Origin: Selaginella moellendorffii
Lineage: Eukaryota; Streptophyta; Lycopodiopsida; Selaginellales; Selaginellaceae
Length of the DNA: 36,471 nucleotides
Assembly: GCF_000143415.4 (NCBI RefSeq)
Contig: NW_003314359.1
Span: forward strand, 631,667-668,137
Direction: 5' to 3'
Shown here: piece after piece, positions 1-9,078 of the stretch
How the letters are laid out: the number at the start of each line of letters is the position of its first letter
Position numbering within the stretch: the stretch's first letter is position 1
The notes under the pieces: generated by a model
Database searches by the model: none
What the model was told of the DNA's origin: nothing
What the model saw: only the letters and a program-made list of their open reading frames with translations
Position numbers and translations under genes: made by a program

Positions 1-3000
1 CACAAGAAAACCGTGGCAGCATCCATAACATTCTACTCGCGACAAAAGTTGTTTTTGACAAATGGGTAGATGTGCTAAGGAGGTACCATGACGGGGAGTT
101 GCTAAACTCAATGGGTGTGGAGGACGGCCGGAAGCCCAATGATTTGAAGCTCAACGCCTTGCGTTTCTCGCGGTCTCTAGACGACGACGACCTTCTGACA
201 GTGGCTAATGCTCTTCTACGTGGTGAGGTAGTCTTCAACAAGACCAAAATGACTCCCGGCCATATTGTGACATACGAGGACTTGTGCACGACTCTGAGAG
301 CTCGTGCGCTATTGAAGGATTGGATCTTCGAGCAAGTGGCCGTGGCGAGGGTGAGCATCGACACCACGCAAGAGATGATGGAAGAGCTGGACTTGTCAAA
401 TGAAGACATCGACGAGTACGTGAAGGGGGCCCCCAAGTTCATCGATCTGCTGCGGGATGCCACGAAAAGTAAAGCTGAGAAGTTGGATCAGTATCCAAAT
501 TTCATTAAGAGGGATGTCGACCGCCGGCTTCAGAAACAGCTCGACCCCGCAGCAGAGGCCTATCGAGAACCTTACCGGGTATACGTGAATTCGGATGAGG
601 ATCAAAGGTGGAGGAGCATCGTTTCCCGTGGAGATGAGCAGGTCAAGAACATCTTTTGTGTGATGGACTTCACAAACGAGGAGATCACTCATGCAGACGA
701 AGTCAGCTCCATCATTGACTTAATGGTGGGACTTGCGGAGGTGGAATCTTCAGTCCACTATATGATCTACGACTCCGAATCCTATCGCAAGTTCTGGAAG
801 GCCTTGAACGAGGTGAAGGCTCGGTTGAAAGGCAAGGAGATGCGGGAGATCCATGGGATAATGGCTAAGAAGAAGATACCGACGAATGTCCGCATCTTCA
901 CAGTCGCCCTTGTTATTGGTCCTGCAGCAGAGTGGGACTGGAGTGACTTCCCAGCTTCGTTCAACAAAGCCAATCGAATTGATCTGAGGGAGGTCAATTT
1001 ACCCGTGCCTGAGGAACTGAAGACGGCTATGGAGCTTTCGAATCCAAAGAAAGCTCCAGGTGCAGCATGGGAAATGCTTAGCTGGGTCTTCAACGCAATA
1101 GCGGGTGACTCCAAGGGCAAATGTGTTGTCGAGTACAACTGCGGCGGACTATTCTTTCGAGCCGCACTACTCAAGGGTGTCCCGTGTGTTGCGGTGACAA
1201 ACTCCATTGAAGAGGTGACTTCAATGGAGCATATAATTACAGTTGCCAAAGAAAAACAGTATCTTCTCTACGAACCTGGTGAGTACGCACTTTAAGTTTA
1301 AATGTTATCTCACAAGCTCTGTATGCAGGAGCGTGGCCACCCCCAGATGCTGAAACGGCATTAACAGCTACTGATGTTAGGCCGAGGTCACAACCTGCAC
1401 AAGGTAAGGTCACGTGAGGCCTCACGCCATTTTGATTATAGATCGTTGTGAATATTCAGACACGAGGACTGAAAAGCGCACTGGTGGCGCGTCGAAGAAG
1501 GACAAACAGACAAGCAATAGGAAAAAAGGAGGTACAAATTATATTTGCAATGGCGTGTGGTCTCATGCCATTCCTTGCAGGAGACACTTCTTCAAAGGCA
1601 AAACAGGCAAGCACCAGCCAAGCTCAAACTGACAGTGGTCATAAAAAGCGAAAGCACGTTGGACAGTCGTCGGGATCAGAGGCGTTTGATTCGAAAAGGA
1701 AGAAGGGCAACGAAAAGATGATAGGTAATGCCTCGCGGTTATGGCGTGTGTGCTCATGCCATTCATTGCAGATCAAGGGCTGAGTGAAAGGAGCCAGTCA
1801 CCACCTTCTGACTCAGATTCCTATGGCGGACTCCCCTTCCCCAATCTCAATGGAGAGGTACAATGGATGAGGGATGCTTTTCAAGTCAGGGCCACGTTTT
1901 TCTCATCTCGTCGTCTTCGAAGGGTGCAAGAACGTGCAGAAACCATGTTAAGACAGTCGGGTGAGGATACGGTCCTAGGTCACGCACTAAAATAGGCTAT
2001 GGATGTCTTGTATTTTGAGATGGAGACTCGGCCAGATGATTTTTCCAAGATGGTCCTGGAAAAACAAGCAATCCAGCCTGAGCAGCCTATGGAAGAAATG
2101 CAAGAGGGGGATGAGGAGCCAGAGAAAGATAATGAGCAGGAAGAGCAGAAGGACAAAGAGGAGGACAAAGAAGAGGAGGACGAAGAAGAGGAGGACGAAG
2201 AAGAGGAGGACGAAGAGGACTTGGATGGTCCTCACAATGGTGACGATCACAATAACGACGATGATGATGATGACGATGATGGCCAGCCTGAGGTGGCCAA
2301 AGAGCAGCGGAGGAAGGTCATACAAGACAAACCATCAGGTAAATAATAGTACATCCATTCCTAACCTTTTACCATTTCTAACATTGTCCATGTAGGTCGC
2401 AGAAGAAATGGTAAGTAGAGATTATTCAGTTGAATTAAGATACAAACTCTAGCCTTTAGTGTCGAGGAAGGATAGTGCCAAGCAAGGGTCGAAACGTATG
2501 TCCAATCCTTCAGAATCAGCAGTGCGCCCAAGTGATATCGGTCCTAGTTCCTCAATAGCAGTTGATGGTAAATACAGTATAGTCGATTCAATGTGCTAAT
2601 GAGTTTGTTTTTAGTAGCACGGGAGGATACCATCTCAATCGAAGGGAGATATTTGGACATGCATATGGATCCGCCAGTGGACTCTACTTGCCTGCAAGAG
2701 TCATCAGAGCTGGTGGAGGCTACTATCCATATCAACGCCAAGCAAGCTGACCACGCTCCACTTGATGCTGCCCATACCACTGAGTCAATCTTGTCCACGT
2801 ATCCAACTGACGGTGACCAGGCGCCATTGGACCCGCATGAGGCCACCCCAGCCGCCGAGCCGGTCGTATCCTCATTTCCAACGTGTGCCCAATCGTCTGA
2901 CTACGCGCCGTTGGAACCTCCCTACACCGCCCCTGCTGCCTGTTCGGTCATGTCCACTTTGCCAACGGAGGCACCAGCTGAAATGGCGTGTGATCACACG

Positions 3001-4100
3001 CCATCGGAACCACCCCATGCCACTGTTGAGCCAGTTGTACCAGAGTCTACAGCTGAAATGGCATGTGCCCACACGCCATCGGATGCGATTGACCCCACAT
3101 TGCAGAGGAGAGTATTTCCGCCCTTCACGTTTCCTCGACCAAAACCCTCTGAACGACCATCGGGAGCACCATTCGCTAATATTGTAGATGGTAAAATTGA
3201 CTTGTACCATTTTTTATGCTAACGCATTTCATTTCAGAGTCACGGCGAAAGTACTGTATCGTTTTTGATCTGAACGGTGTCCTTTTCTCCCATGAGCGTG
3301 GCTCGTCCTCGAATGTCACTGCACCCTCCAAAGCCTGCGGTCGCAAGTTGGTCAAAAGAGACAGATTCACATTAATCACACGGGAGAAACTGCGGGATCT
3401 AATAATGACCATGCGACACTTAAAACAGAGGGCAGGGTTCAATTTGCAATTGGGAGTTTGGACATCCATGATGCGCCACAATGCATTAACGTTGCTACAG
3501 ATGATGCACGATCAGACGCGAGTAATATTACCATTTGACTTTCTCCTAACGCAGGAGGATTGCTTGACTATGGTCCATGTGAGGGGTAGCAAGCCCATCT
3601 TCGTCAAGGCAGAGGCTGTAGTGATGAACCGGACTGCTAGGTCAAGTGAAATCCTCATCATCGATGACTCGCCGATTAAAACTGCAGTGAACACGCACAC
3701 ATATGCAGTGCACCCCATCTCTTGCAGTATGGAAACTAGGGAGAAGAAACCGTATGTTCTGGGGGACCTTGCAAAACGGCTTGAAGCGATGGTGATAGAG
3801 AACCGGCCAGTCCAGGAGGTGGCTGCAGAAATCAACCAAATGGCAGATGGAACGGTATATCAGAAGCCATTTGATCGGACAGACACCAGTCATCATTTAT
3901 GGCATGTATATTGTCTAGCCAAACACTATCCGCATCTCCATAATCTGCTCAACCGGATGGGTTCTTCGACCACTGAACATGAGCGTGGACGTATTAGAGA
4001 AGAGATGGCATTACTATTGGGTTTAAATCCTGATAGTGTGGAGAGTGATGAAATTCCAAGATTATTGTATAGGCGTTGGAGGCAAAAAATAACAGTCTGA
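1..4100 (+). CDS. Large multi-exon gene, 5' truncated by window: degenerate methyltransferase-like domain + acidic linker + FCP1/HAD-like domain
   Basis: The reading frame is open from base 3 to the left edge; the apparent start at 72 is GTG and is not credible, so this is a 3' fragment. Proposed exons: <1-1278, 1329-1403, 1460-1531 (or 1442-1531), 1581-1724, 1772-1960, 2036-2338, 2396-2410, 2460-2567, 2615-3190, 3238-4100 (TGA). Joined they stay in frame for about 1206 codons. The 1961-2035 intron is the least certain; it is needed to skip TAG at 1993. Domains in order: about 425 residues ending in a methyltransferase-like fold (degenerate motif IV MDFTNE, then VVEYNCGG as the SAM-loop equivalent near 1120-1150); basic and Ser-rich linker; Glu/Asp-rich exon; Pro/Thr repeats; FCP1-like domain with DLNGVL near 3267 and IDDSP near 3657. 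It lies just inside a transposon-like end (4530), so it may be a transposon gene. Function is unknown; HAD phosphatase activity is an inference. Confidence 0.7.
654..1278 (+). other. Probable inactive beta-class (IV-VIII-X-I order) methyltransferase-like domain
   Basis: Strand-helix order and spacing resemble N4/N6-type DNA/RNA methyltransferases: a motif IV-like strand (CVMDFTNEE) where DPPY/DPPW is expected, an amphipathic helix, strand SSVHYMIYDSE, helix YRKFWKAL, strand VALVIGP, then KKAPGAAWEMLSWVF (like the KPxxLLxxL helix) and a glycine loop VVEYNCGG followed by RAALLKGVPCVAV. The catalytic tetrad is absent and the acidic residue after strand 2 is replaced (TNSIEEV), so a binding or structural role is more likely than catalysis. 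The fold call is by eye; a structure prediction would decide. Confidence 0.35.
1409..1430. repeat. 22-bp palindrome copy in intron 2
   Basis: Perfect inner palindrome CGTGAGGCCTCACG plus the right arm CACGCCAT; the left outer arm is degenerate. It ends 11 nt before a possible acceptor at 1441. Confidence 0.6.
1550..1571. repeat. 22-bp palindrome copy in intron 3
   Basis: Left arm ATGGCGTGTG, right arm CTCATGCCAT; imperfect inverted repeat ending 9 nt before the acceptor AG at 1580. Confidence 0.75.
1741..1762. repeat. 22-bp palindrome copy in intron 4
   Basis: Left arm ATGGCGTGTG, right arm CTCATGCCAT; ends 9 nt before the acceptor AG at 1771. The 3' half of this intron is nearly identical to that of intron 3. 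Confidence 0.75.
2101..2281 (+). repeat. Acidic low-complexity coding repeat
   Basis: Tandem GAGGAGGACGAAGAA-type 15-bp units (about 2158-2218) followed by GAT/GAC codon runs (about 2256-2280) encode Glu/Asp tracts in the large gene. The opposite strand shows only shadow frames here. Confidence 0.8.
2983..3004. repeat. Perfect 22-bp palindrome inside coding exon
   Basis: ATGGCGTGTGA followed by its exact reverse complement. It is read in frame as Met-Ala-Cys-Asp-His-Thr-Pro. Confidence 0.9.
3058..3079. repeat. 22-bp palindrome copy inside coding exon
   Basis: Arms ATGGCATGTG and CACACGCCAT with two centre bases; encodes Met-Ala-Cys-Ala-His-Thr-Pro, 75 bp downstream of the perfect copy. Confidence 0.85.
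3238..4100 (+). other. FCP1/NIF-type HAD phosphatase-like domain (last exon)
   Basis: Motifs appear in the order expected for FCP1/SCP-like CTD phosphatases: nucleophile motif FDLNGVL near 3264-3284, LGVWTSMMRHNA (the VWTS strand) near 3445-3480, FLLTQEDC in the place of FvWDQ.xC, then KPIFVK and ILIIDDSPIK near 3648-3680. The usual DxD reads DxN, keeping the nucleophile Asp but changing the second Asp; plant FCP1-like proteins with DLNG are known, so this need not mean inactivity. The roughly 110 residues after the domain are unassigned. Confidence 0.75.
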
Positions 4101-4530
4101 GATGGCATGTATTTATTTAAAAATGTAACTTATTATGGCATGGGGTTCCATGCCATTGTATTAATATTAAAAGACGATTCTTTGAGAGGATTTGCATTAT
4201 ACTAGAAGTGTTACAGCATGTTATTGGAAGTCTACGAAGTTGTTTTATTAATAAGGGGAAAGTAAAGATTGAATGGGGACTTGGGCTCCACCTAGACTCG
4301 GAGCAACTGAGCCAATATTAAAAGGATGGAAAGAAATTGGACGACGATGACAAGGAGAAGAGAGAGGTGAAGCAGTGAGAAGTGATTGAGTAGACATTTC
4401 CTTATTTAAAATAAAATGGCATGTGCCTCAATGCAGTTGAATTTTGTTATATTTATATACTATATAAAGGTTTGGAAACCTTATTTTACAAGTGGGATAA
4501 TGACAATTCCCACTTTAACGAAATAGAGCT
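4101..4530. mobile_element. Right terminal region of a large DNA transposon-like element
   Basis: The last ~24 bp (4507-4530) match the terminal inverted repeat of the MITE at 4922-5208 (shared CACTTTAACGAAATA), and AAGTGGGATAATGA just inside (4492-4505) also matches the MITE's inner end. A degenerate palindrome copy lies at 4416-4437, as in the MITE's subterminal region. Beyond 4530 the sequence reads as interrupted retrotransposon protease, so this is an insertion boundary. The left end is outside the window. No target duplication can be checked. Confidence 0.65.
4135..4156. repeat. 22-bp palindrome copy downstream of the large gene
   Basis: Arms ATGGCATGGGG and TTCCATGCCAT. A lone half-site ATGGCATGT lies just upstream at 4102-4110, right after the stop codon, and another inside the last exon at 3899-3907. 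A folded transcript would hairpin here, but the spread of copies argues for a DNA site rather than a terminator. Confidence 0.8.
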
Positions 4531-4963
4531 TACTCTTGCTTGTCGAAGTACTTTATCGATGTTTTGGCTACCTTGAACAAACTCTATAGTCCATGATTCA
4601 CCCAACTACTACACTGTTAGTCTAATTTGCCAAACTATGTTTATAGTTACAAAATTATCTGAAACACCCGTGTCAATAACGATCTTAATAAAGCTACCTC
4701 TAGGTTTCCCTTGGAGGGCTAGTAGATGTCATAAATGACTCTCTACCAAAGGTGCTTGTGTAATGAGTAACTTTGAGCTAGGAACTAGATCATGCACCTT
4801 AGTTTAGATTTCACTTGACTTGATGGCCATATTGATTTTGACTTTCTTTAGGTAGGGACATTCCATTGAAAAGTGTCCCACTTCACTACAGTTGAAGCAT
4901 ATATTATTTCCCACGCTACTAATGCTTTATTTCGTTAAAGTGGAACTTTTCATTATCCCACTT

Positions 4964-4985
4964 ATGGTGTGTGGCCACATGCCAT
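4964..4985. repeat. 22-bp palindrome, left subterminal in MITE
   Basis: Arms ATGGTGTGTGG and CCACATGCCAT, one arm mismatch, 17 bp inside the left terminal repeat. Confidence 0.85.
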
Positions 4986-5137
4986 TTTTATAACAACAAT
5001 AAAAAATTGAAGTTTTAGCTTTATAATTTATAAATTAAAAACTTTTCATATGATTTTGTGTTATAATATTGTGAAATATAAAAAATAAATTAAAAAACTG
5101 ATAGAAATATTAATAAATATTAATTAAGTACTAGGAA

Positions 5138-5159
5138 ATGGCATGTGGACACATGCTAA
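5138..5159. repeat. 22-bp palindrome, right subterminal in MITE
   Basis: Arms ATGGCATGTG and CACATGCTAA, with the last bases of the right arm degenerate; 24 bp inside the right terminal repeat. Confidence 0.8.
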
Positions 5160-6318
5160 TTAATGTCCCACTTTACTGAATATGTTCCACTTTAACGAAA
5201 TAAAGCATACTAGCAAACTTCACTTTTTTATTAGTGGGTTTATCCTTTTTTGGTTGAATCCCCTACGTACTTGTCCTTGGATTTGCATTTTCAAAACCCT
5301 AAGGATTTATTTTTAAAGAAACTCTTCTTGAATTCTTTTTGCCATATGTCCCCTTTGGTTTGGCTCCTTTGCTAAATATGGACCCCAACCTCGTTGTGTT
5401 CCCCTTTCATAGATTATCATTGAAATGCACTTTAATAGTTACATCCAATGCTTCTTTGTAGTTGGTTGGGTTCCAACGCATCACCTCGCCTCGAGCCCAG
5501 GTGTGTAAACTTGATATGAAAGCATGGAATGCATCCATATTGCCCATGTTCATGACAAGGATCCTCTTCGTCATAAATGCATTCACATATTTTTGAATGG
5601 TTCCTGTCTACTTCAACCTACTCATCTCATTCCTTAGATGCAGAGTAGCATTTAGAGGAACATAAGTTGCATGGATCCTCGCCTTCATAATTTCTCAAGT
5701 GGCCACTAGTCCTTTGTTGGCCTCTGTTGTTCTCCACCAAGACTTAGCATTATCTAATAAATATGGTTTTGCATATGAGACCTTTTCTGAGGTTAATAAC
5801 TACAATGCTTAAAAGTAATCTTTCATATTATAAAACTAATCCTCCACCACTTTATAGTTATTCACTCCCTTGAAAATTGATGGGGGCTTTGGTTTGTATT
5901 TAGGAACTACTTAAGGGATTGATTCCACTTCAGTTTGTTCAATTTTGTTTGGTTCTGCCTTAGTCCCTACTAAAGGGTCCACTCCTTTTGCATTACCAGC
6001 ATCTGCAAACTTTTGTTTTTTCTTCCGCTTCTCGTCATACTTTAGCATGCGTATAAGGGTCTTTAGTAGAGCATTAGTCTATGCCAATTATCCTTCTAGA
6101 ATGCACAATCAAGCCTTGGACGAATGAACTTTGAACTTCTATTTTGAAGTTTCCTCATTGGAATTTTCCTTATGCAAGGATTCTTCATCCATAGCTTCTT
6201 ATGCGATTAGAGGCTTTAGCTTTGGAGGAGGTTCCATATCCTCCTTAGTTCTGTTATTCCCTGCTTTAGCCATCTCCCAGCAATCCGCCTCTATCCTTTG
6301 CTAGAACTAAGGAAAAAA

Positions 6319-6329
6319 CTTCGATACCA
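6319..6329 (-). other. Primer-binding site (initiator tRNA-Met) of the minus-strand gypsy element
   Basis: The minus strand reads TGGTATCGAAG after LTR end CTTACA plus two bases; close to the canonical TGGTATCAGAG. It fixes the orientation of the gag-protease remnant. Confidence 0.7.
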
Positions 6330-6332
6330 AAT

Positions 6333-6647
6333 TGTAAGTCACAAATTTTTCCTTTCCAATTTGCTAACTTACTTTGTCTATTCGACCACCATGGCTTTAG
6401 CATTAATTAAGTTCCCTTGCCAAGATTCCCGCCTATTGTACCAACTCCTACTTGGTCCTACTTGGTTTTAACAACTCACTACAATAGCAATAAAACATTA
6501 CCCATCCATCAATGGATTCCAAAATTCTCTCCCAATCCCCCTTCCCATGTTAGACTAGATATAAGGTTCAATTACACTCCCCACAGGCACAAGTAGCCAA
6601 GCACACTAAACCTCCAAATTTCTAACATCCCTTGATACAACAAAACT
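6333..6647 (-). mobile_element. LTR remnant of the minus-strand gypsy element
   Basis: Starts TGTAAGTC on the plus strand next to the primer-binding site, so it is the 5' LTR seen from its 3' end. It appears truncated where the plus-oriented R2 LTR begins; that boundary is approximate. No coding potential. Confidence 0.5.
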
Positions 6648-7692
6648 TGATCATTAGACCTTTTAAATCCCAAGCCTTGGGTGCAACACTAGCTTTGGGA
6701 CATTAGAGGGAAACACCATGGCCTAATGGCTTGGTATGGGTACCCTTACTCCACGTCCATCCCAAAGGAAAGGCCCAAGCCCCTAGGAAAGGGTGAGCCA
6801 CAAAATACTCAAGTGGGGTATCATTCCACATGAGTCAAGAGCATTGTAGTTAGTTTCCCTTCTGGGAGTGGGAGCTATTAAGGAGAGTGTGGGGGTTAGA
6901 CTCTAATGGCACAAATTTGGCCAAATGTTAGTGTGACCCAAGAAGGCTATACCTGCATAGTGGGTGATGACACAATCATTAAGGAGTGTAAGGCTAAAAT
7001 GAATATCGAAGGATAAGTGGGGTAACTTGGTGAAATGTTCAAGAGGTGGCTCTAGCTTCCTTGGGAAATCAAATAGTTGATGTTCCCAATCCAAGTGTGG
7101 TTGACACTACCTACTTGGATATCTAGCATGGCTTATCAAAACCTCACAAAGGGGGAATGTCAAGGGAGTTCTCACAATGCTTGCATAAGGAAATAGTGTT
7201 TCGAAATGACTCCAAAAGTCCCAAATTGTGAAAATGAAGAGCAATGCTCTTATATAGTGACTAAAGATATGTGTAAACAACTAAAGGGAATGTTTGAAAG
7301 ACAATCCATAGGGGTTTCAATATAAAGGAAAAGGGCCCATGAACACTTTTTCAATTGATATTTGGAGTTAAGTATCCTTGGGTTTGAATAGTACTAAGCT
7401 GGGTGACCTCCTAGGAAGTCTAAAGTCAGAAGGTTACATTATGGTCACATGGTGAAGAAATTCCAAATGTCAATAGGACTTGATAGTCAGGCCTTCTAGC
7501 CCTGACCCAATAGTAATACTGGTGAGCTTGCCATGGATGGAAAGGGATTTATTAAGAACCGAAGAAAGGATATTAGAGAAGGGTGTTTTATATGTCTCTG
7601 GGCATTCTAAAGATGCTAATGTGTGGTCACTCATAGTGGTTTTGGATTACTAATGAGACAAAGGTGATTGGATATGGCTTTAGTGTAATATA
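6648..7692 (+). mobile_element. R2 LTR copy a, left part (continues at 21743-21963)
   Basis: From about 6860 to 7692 this is a clear direct repeat of 16572-17252 (solo LTR R2b); weaker similarity reaches back to about 6648. Homology breaks at TAGTGTAATA (7692), where an L1-family LTR starts, and resumes at 21743 with GGTTGATATG, exactly the junction that is uninterrupted at 17249-17259. It contains a TRIM solo LTR. No credible gene. Confidence 0.7.
7272..7438. mobile_element. Solo LTR of the TRIM family
   Basis: TGTAAAC...GGTTACA, about 167 bp, matches the reverse complement of the 194-bp TRIM LTRs at 13193 and 13587 with an internal deletion of about 30 bp. Flanks ATATG / TTATG differ in one base. 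The corresponding site in R2b (near 17015) lacks it, supporting insertion. Confidence 0.75.
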
Positions 7693-7930
7693 GCATATGT
7701 GGTTTTCAACCTTTACCCTATATATAAGTCCATATCCATAATCTTCATTTTAGTTTTGACTAAGTGTTGATGATGTATATTTAGCCTCTTCAAAGCATGC
7801 TTACAGCTATTAGCTATACGTGTTGGTGAACTTATTGCAGTTCAATTGGATTTGAGTGGTCATTTAGTCTATATTTATCAATATTTTTATATCTTGTCTT
7901 GAGATGTTACCTTCATATTTGACAAGTAAA
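7693..7930. mobile_element. Older L1-family copy, left part
   Basis: 7693-7724 resembles the first 32 bp of the L1 LTR (TATAGCATATGTGG against TGTAGCGCACGTGG). From about 7725 the sequence matches the reverse complement of young-L1 interior 11783 down to 11590. It is interrupted at 7930 by the young L1 copy and resumes at 15766. No coding potential. Confidence 0.65.
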
Positions 7931-9066
7931 TGTAGCGCACGTGGTTTTGACCCTTTATCCTATGGTGATTTACCATAGGATAACACCATGAAGCGGAACC
8001 TAACCCTCTTTGTGCCACGTGACAGATGCCACGTGTCACATACCACGTGTCCATAGGAACCCGAGGTTCAGGGCCTTGGGCCACTGAACGAAGGAACAGT
8101 GCCAAACTCCCAAGCACGAAGCCAAGGAGTGATGGAACCGAACCACGGAGCAACTCCTAAGCATAAAGCTCAAGGAGCGAAGGGACAGGAGCCCGGAGCG
8201 ACTTGGAACAGTCCTGGAGCAACCAGCATCCCAATACTAGGACTAGCACGTAAAACGGAGCCAAACGGAGTTCGGCGCTATTTCGCCATACCGGTGGCCT
8301 AACGCGAGGACATGGGTACTCCACCAGCTAGCATGGAATGGAACTTGGGCTTCGACCCAAACCGGACGTAGAACAAGGACAAGCACGCAAGCGGGAGCTA
8401 GACTATACCTCAGGTTGGTCGGCCATGCCCAACCTACCCACTATCCCTACTATACATTTGGAACCCCCCATAGCCCCCCCCCCCCCCTTGAGGAACACAT
8501 GCTTTGGGCTTTCACCCCAAGCTTCCTTTAGTATTAGGAGTTAGTCTCTGGGACAAGCTCGAAACTTACTAAATATGGAATGTCCCTAGATTGTGAATTT
8601 GGACATAGGACGAACACCATTGTGTTCAAACCGATCTCTACATTCCATAAATATGCCAAATGAGCAAATCTGGACACTTTCCATAAATAGCATTTGGGAC
8701 CGAAATGAGACTAACACAAAGGGCATGATAGCGAGGGTGTTTGGCAAACACGGTAAGCTATCATGTAGTGATATTGAGGGACTAATCTTAATACGCGAGG
8801 GTTCTTGTCATTAGCAAGTGCAAGACAAAACAAGACGGGAACTCCTTACCGGGCTAAGTATGTTTAGCTAATAATACGTAGGAATTCCGTCCTTATGCTC
8901 ATCCGGTCTAAGTACACTCGAAATGCCCAGTTAACTCCACTAGCACAAGAGGGATTGATAAAGGGTCCAGCAATACCGACCTCCTGCCATCGTGGCAGTA
9001 AAATAAGAGTGTCCGTAAGGACTGGTCGACAGGTAACTTTCGATACCCGAAGTCACATTCGCGACA
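7931..9066 (-). repeat. L1 3' LTR
   Basis: Begins TGTAGCGCACGTGG and ends GCGACA on the plus strand. Very similar over its whole length to 14606-15765. Contains a C-run at about 8466-8489. Short frames within it are shadows; the same frames recur in the other LTR only because the DNA is repeated. Confidence 0.9.
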
Positions 9067-9078
9067 CTCTCCCCCCCT
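9067..9078 (-). other. Polypurine tract of young L1
   Basis: The minus strand reads AGGGGGGGAGAG immediately before LTR start TGTCGC, the expected place for plus-strand priming. Confidence 0.75.

Larger units (their letters stand above)
4922..5208. mobile_element. MITE with 25-bp perfect terminal inverted repeats
   Basis: The left end ATGCTTTATTTCGTTAAAGT... (4922-4946) is exactly repeated in reverse at 5184-5208. The flanks carry ACTA at 4918-4921 and 5209-5212, a 4-bp target duplication (5 bp TACTA if the boundary is moved one base). The 287-bp AT-rich body has no coding potential. Two 22-bp palindromes lie subterminally. The ends match the right end of the large element at 4530, making it a likely non-autonomous relative. 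Confidence 0.9.
4531..6318 (-). pseudogene. Decayed Ty3/gypsy retrotransposon gag-protease
   Basis: Read on the minus strand. A retrotransposon gag core (AKSWWRTTE near 5725-5750, then TIQKYVNAF and FHAFISSLHTWARG) is followed by a CCHC zinc knuckle CFNCSEVGHFSMEC at 4858-4899 and an aspartic protease active site VIDTG at 4666-4680. Several in-frame stops make it non-functional. The MITE interrupts it between gag core and knuckle, and the large element cuts it off after the protease, so reverse transcriptase and integrase are not seen. Confidence 0.85.

Noticed and set aside
72-1295. Complete 407-residue protein starting at 72
   Set aside because: The first codon is GTG, the frame is open to the window edge, and a donor GTGAGT at 1279 ends the exon; this is an internal piece of a larger gene.
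2003-2395. Arg/Lys-rich 130-residue frame
   Set aside because: Plus-one shadow of the Glu/Asp codons in the acidic exon.
4135-4156. Transcription terminator hairpin
   Set aside because: The same palindrome occurs in introns, exons and a MITE, so a terminator role does not explain it.
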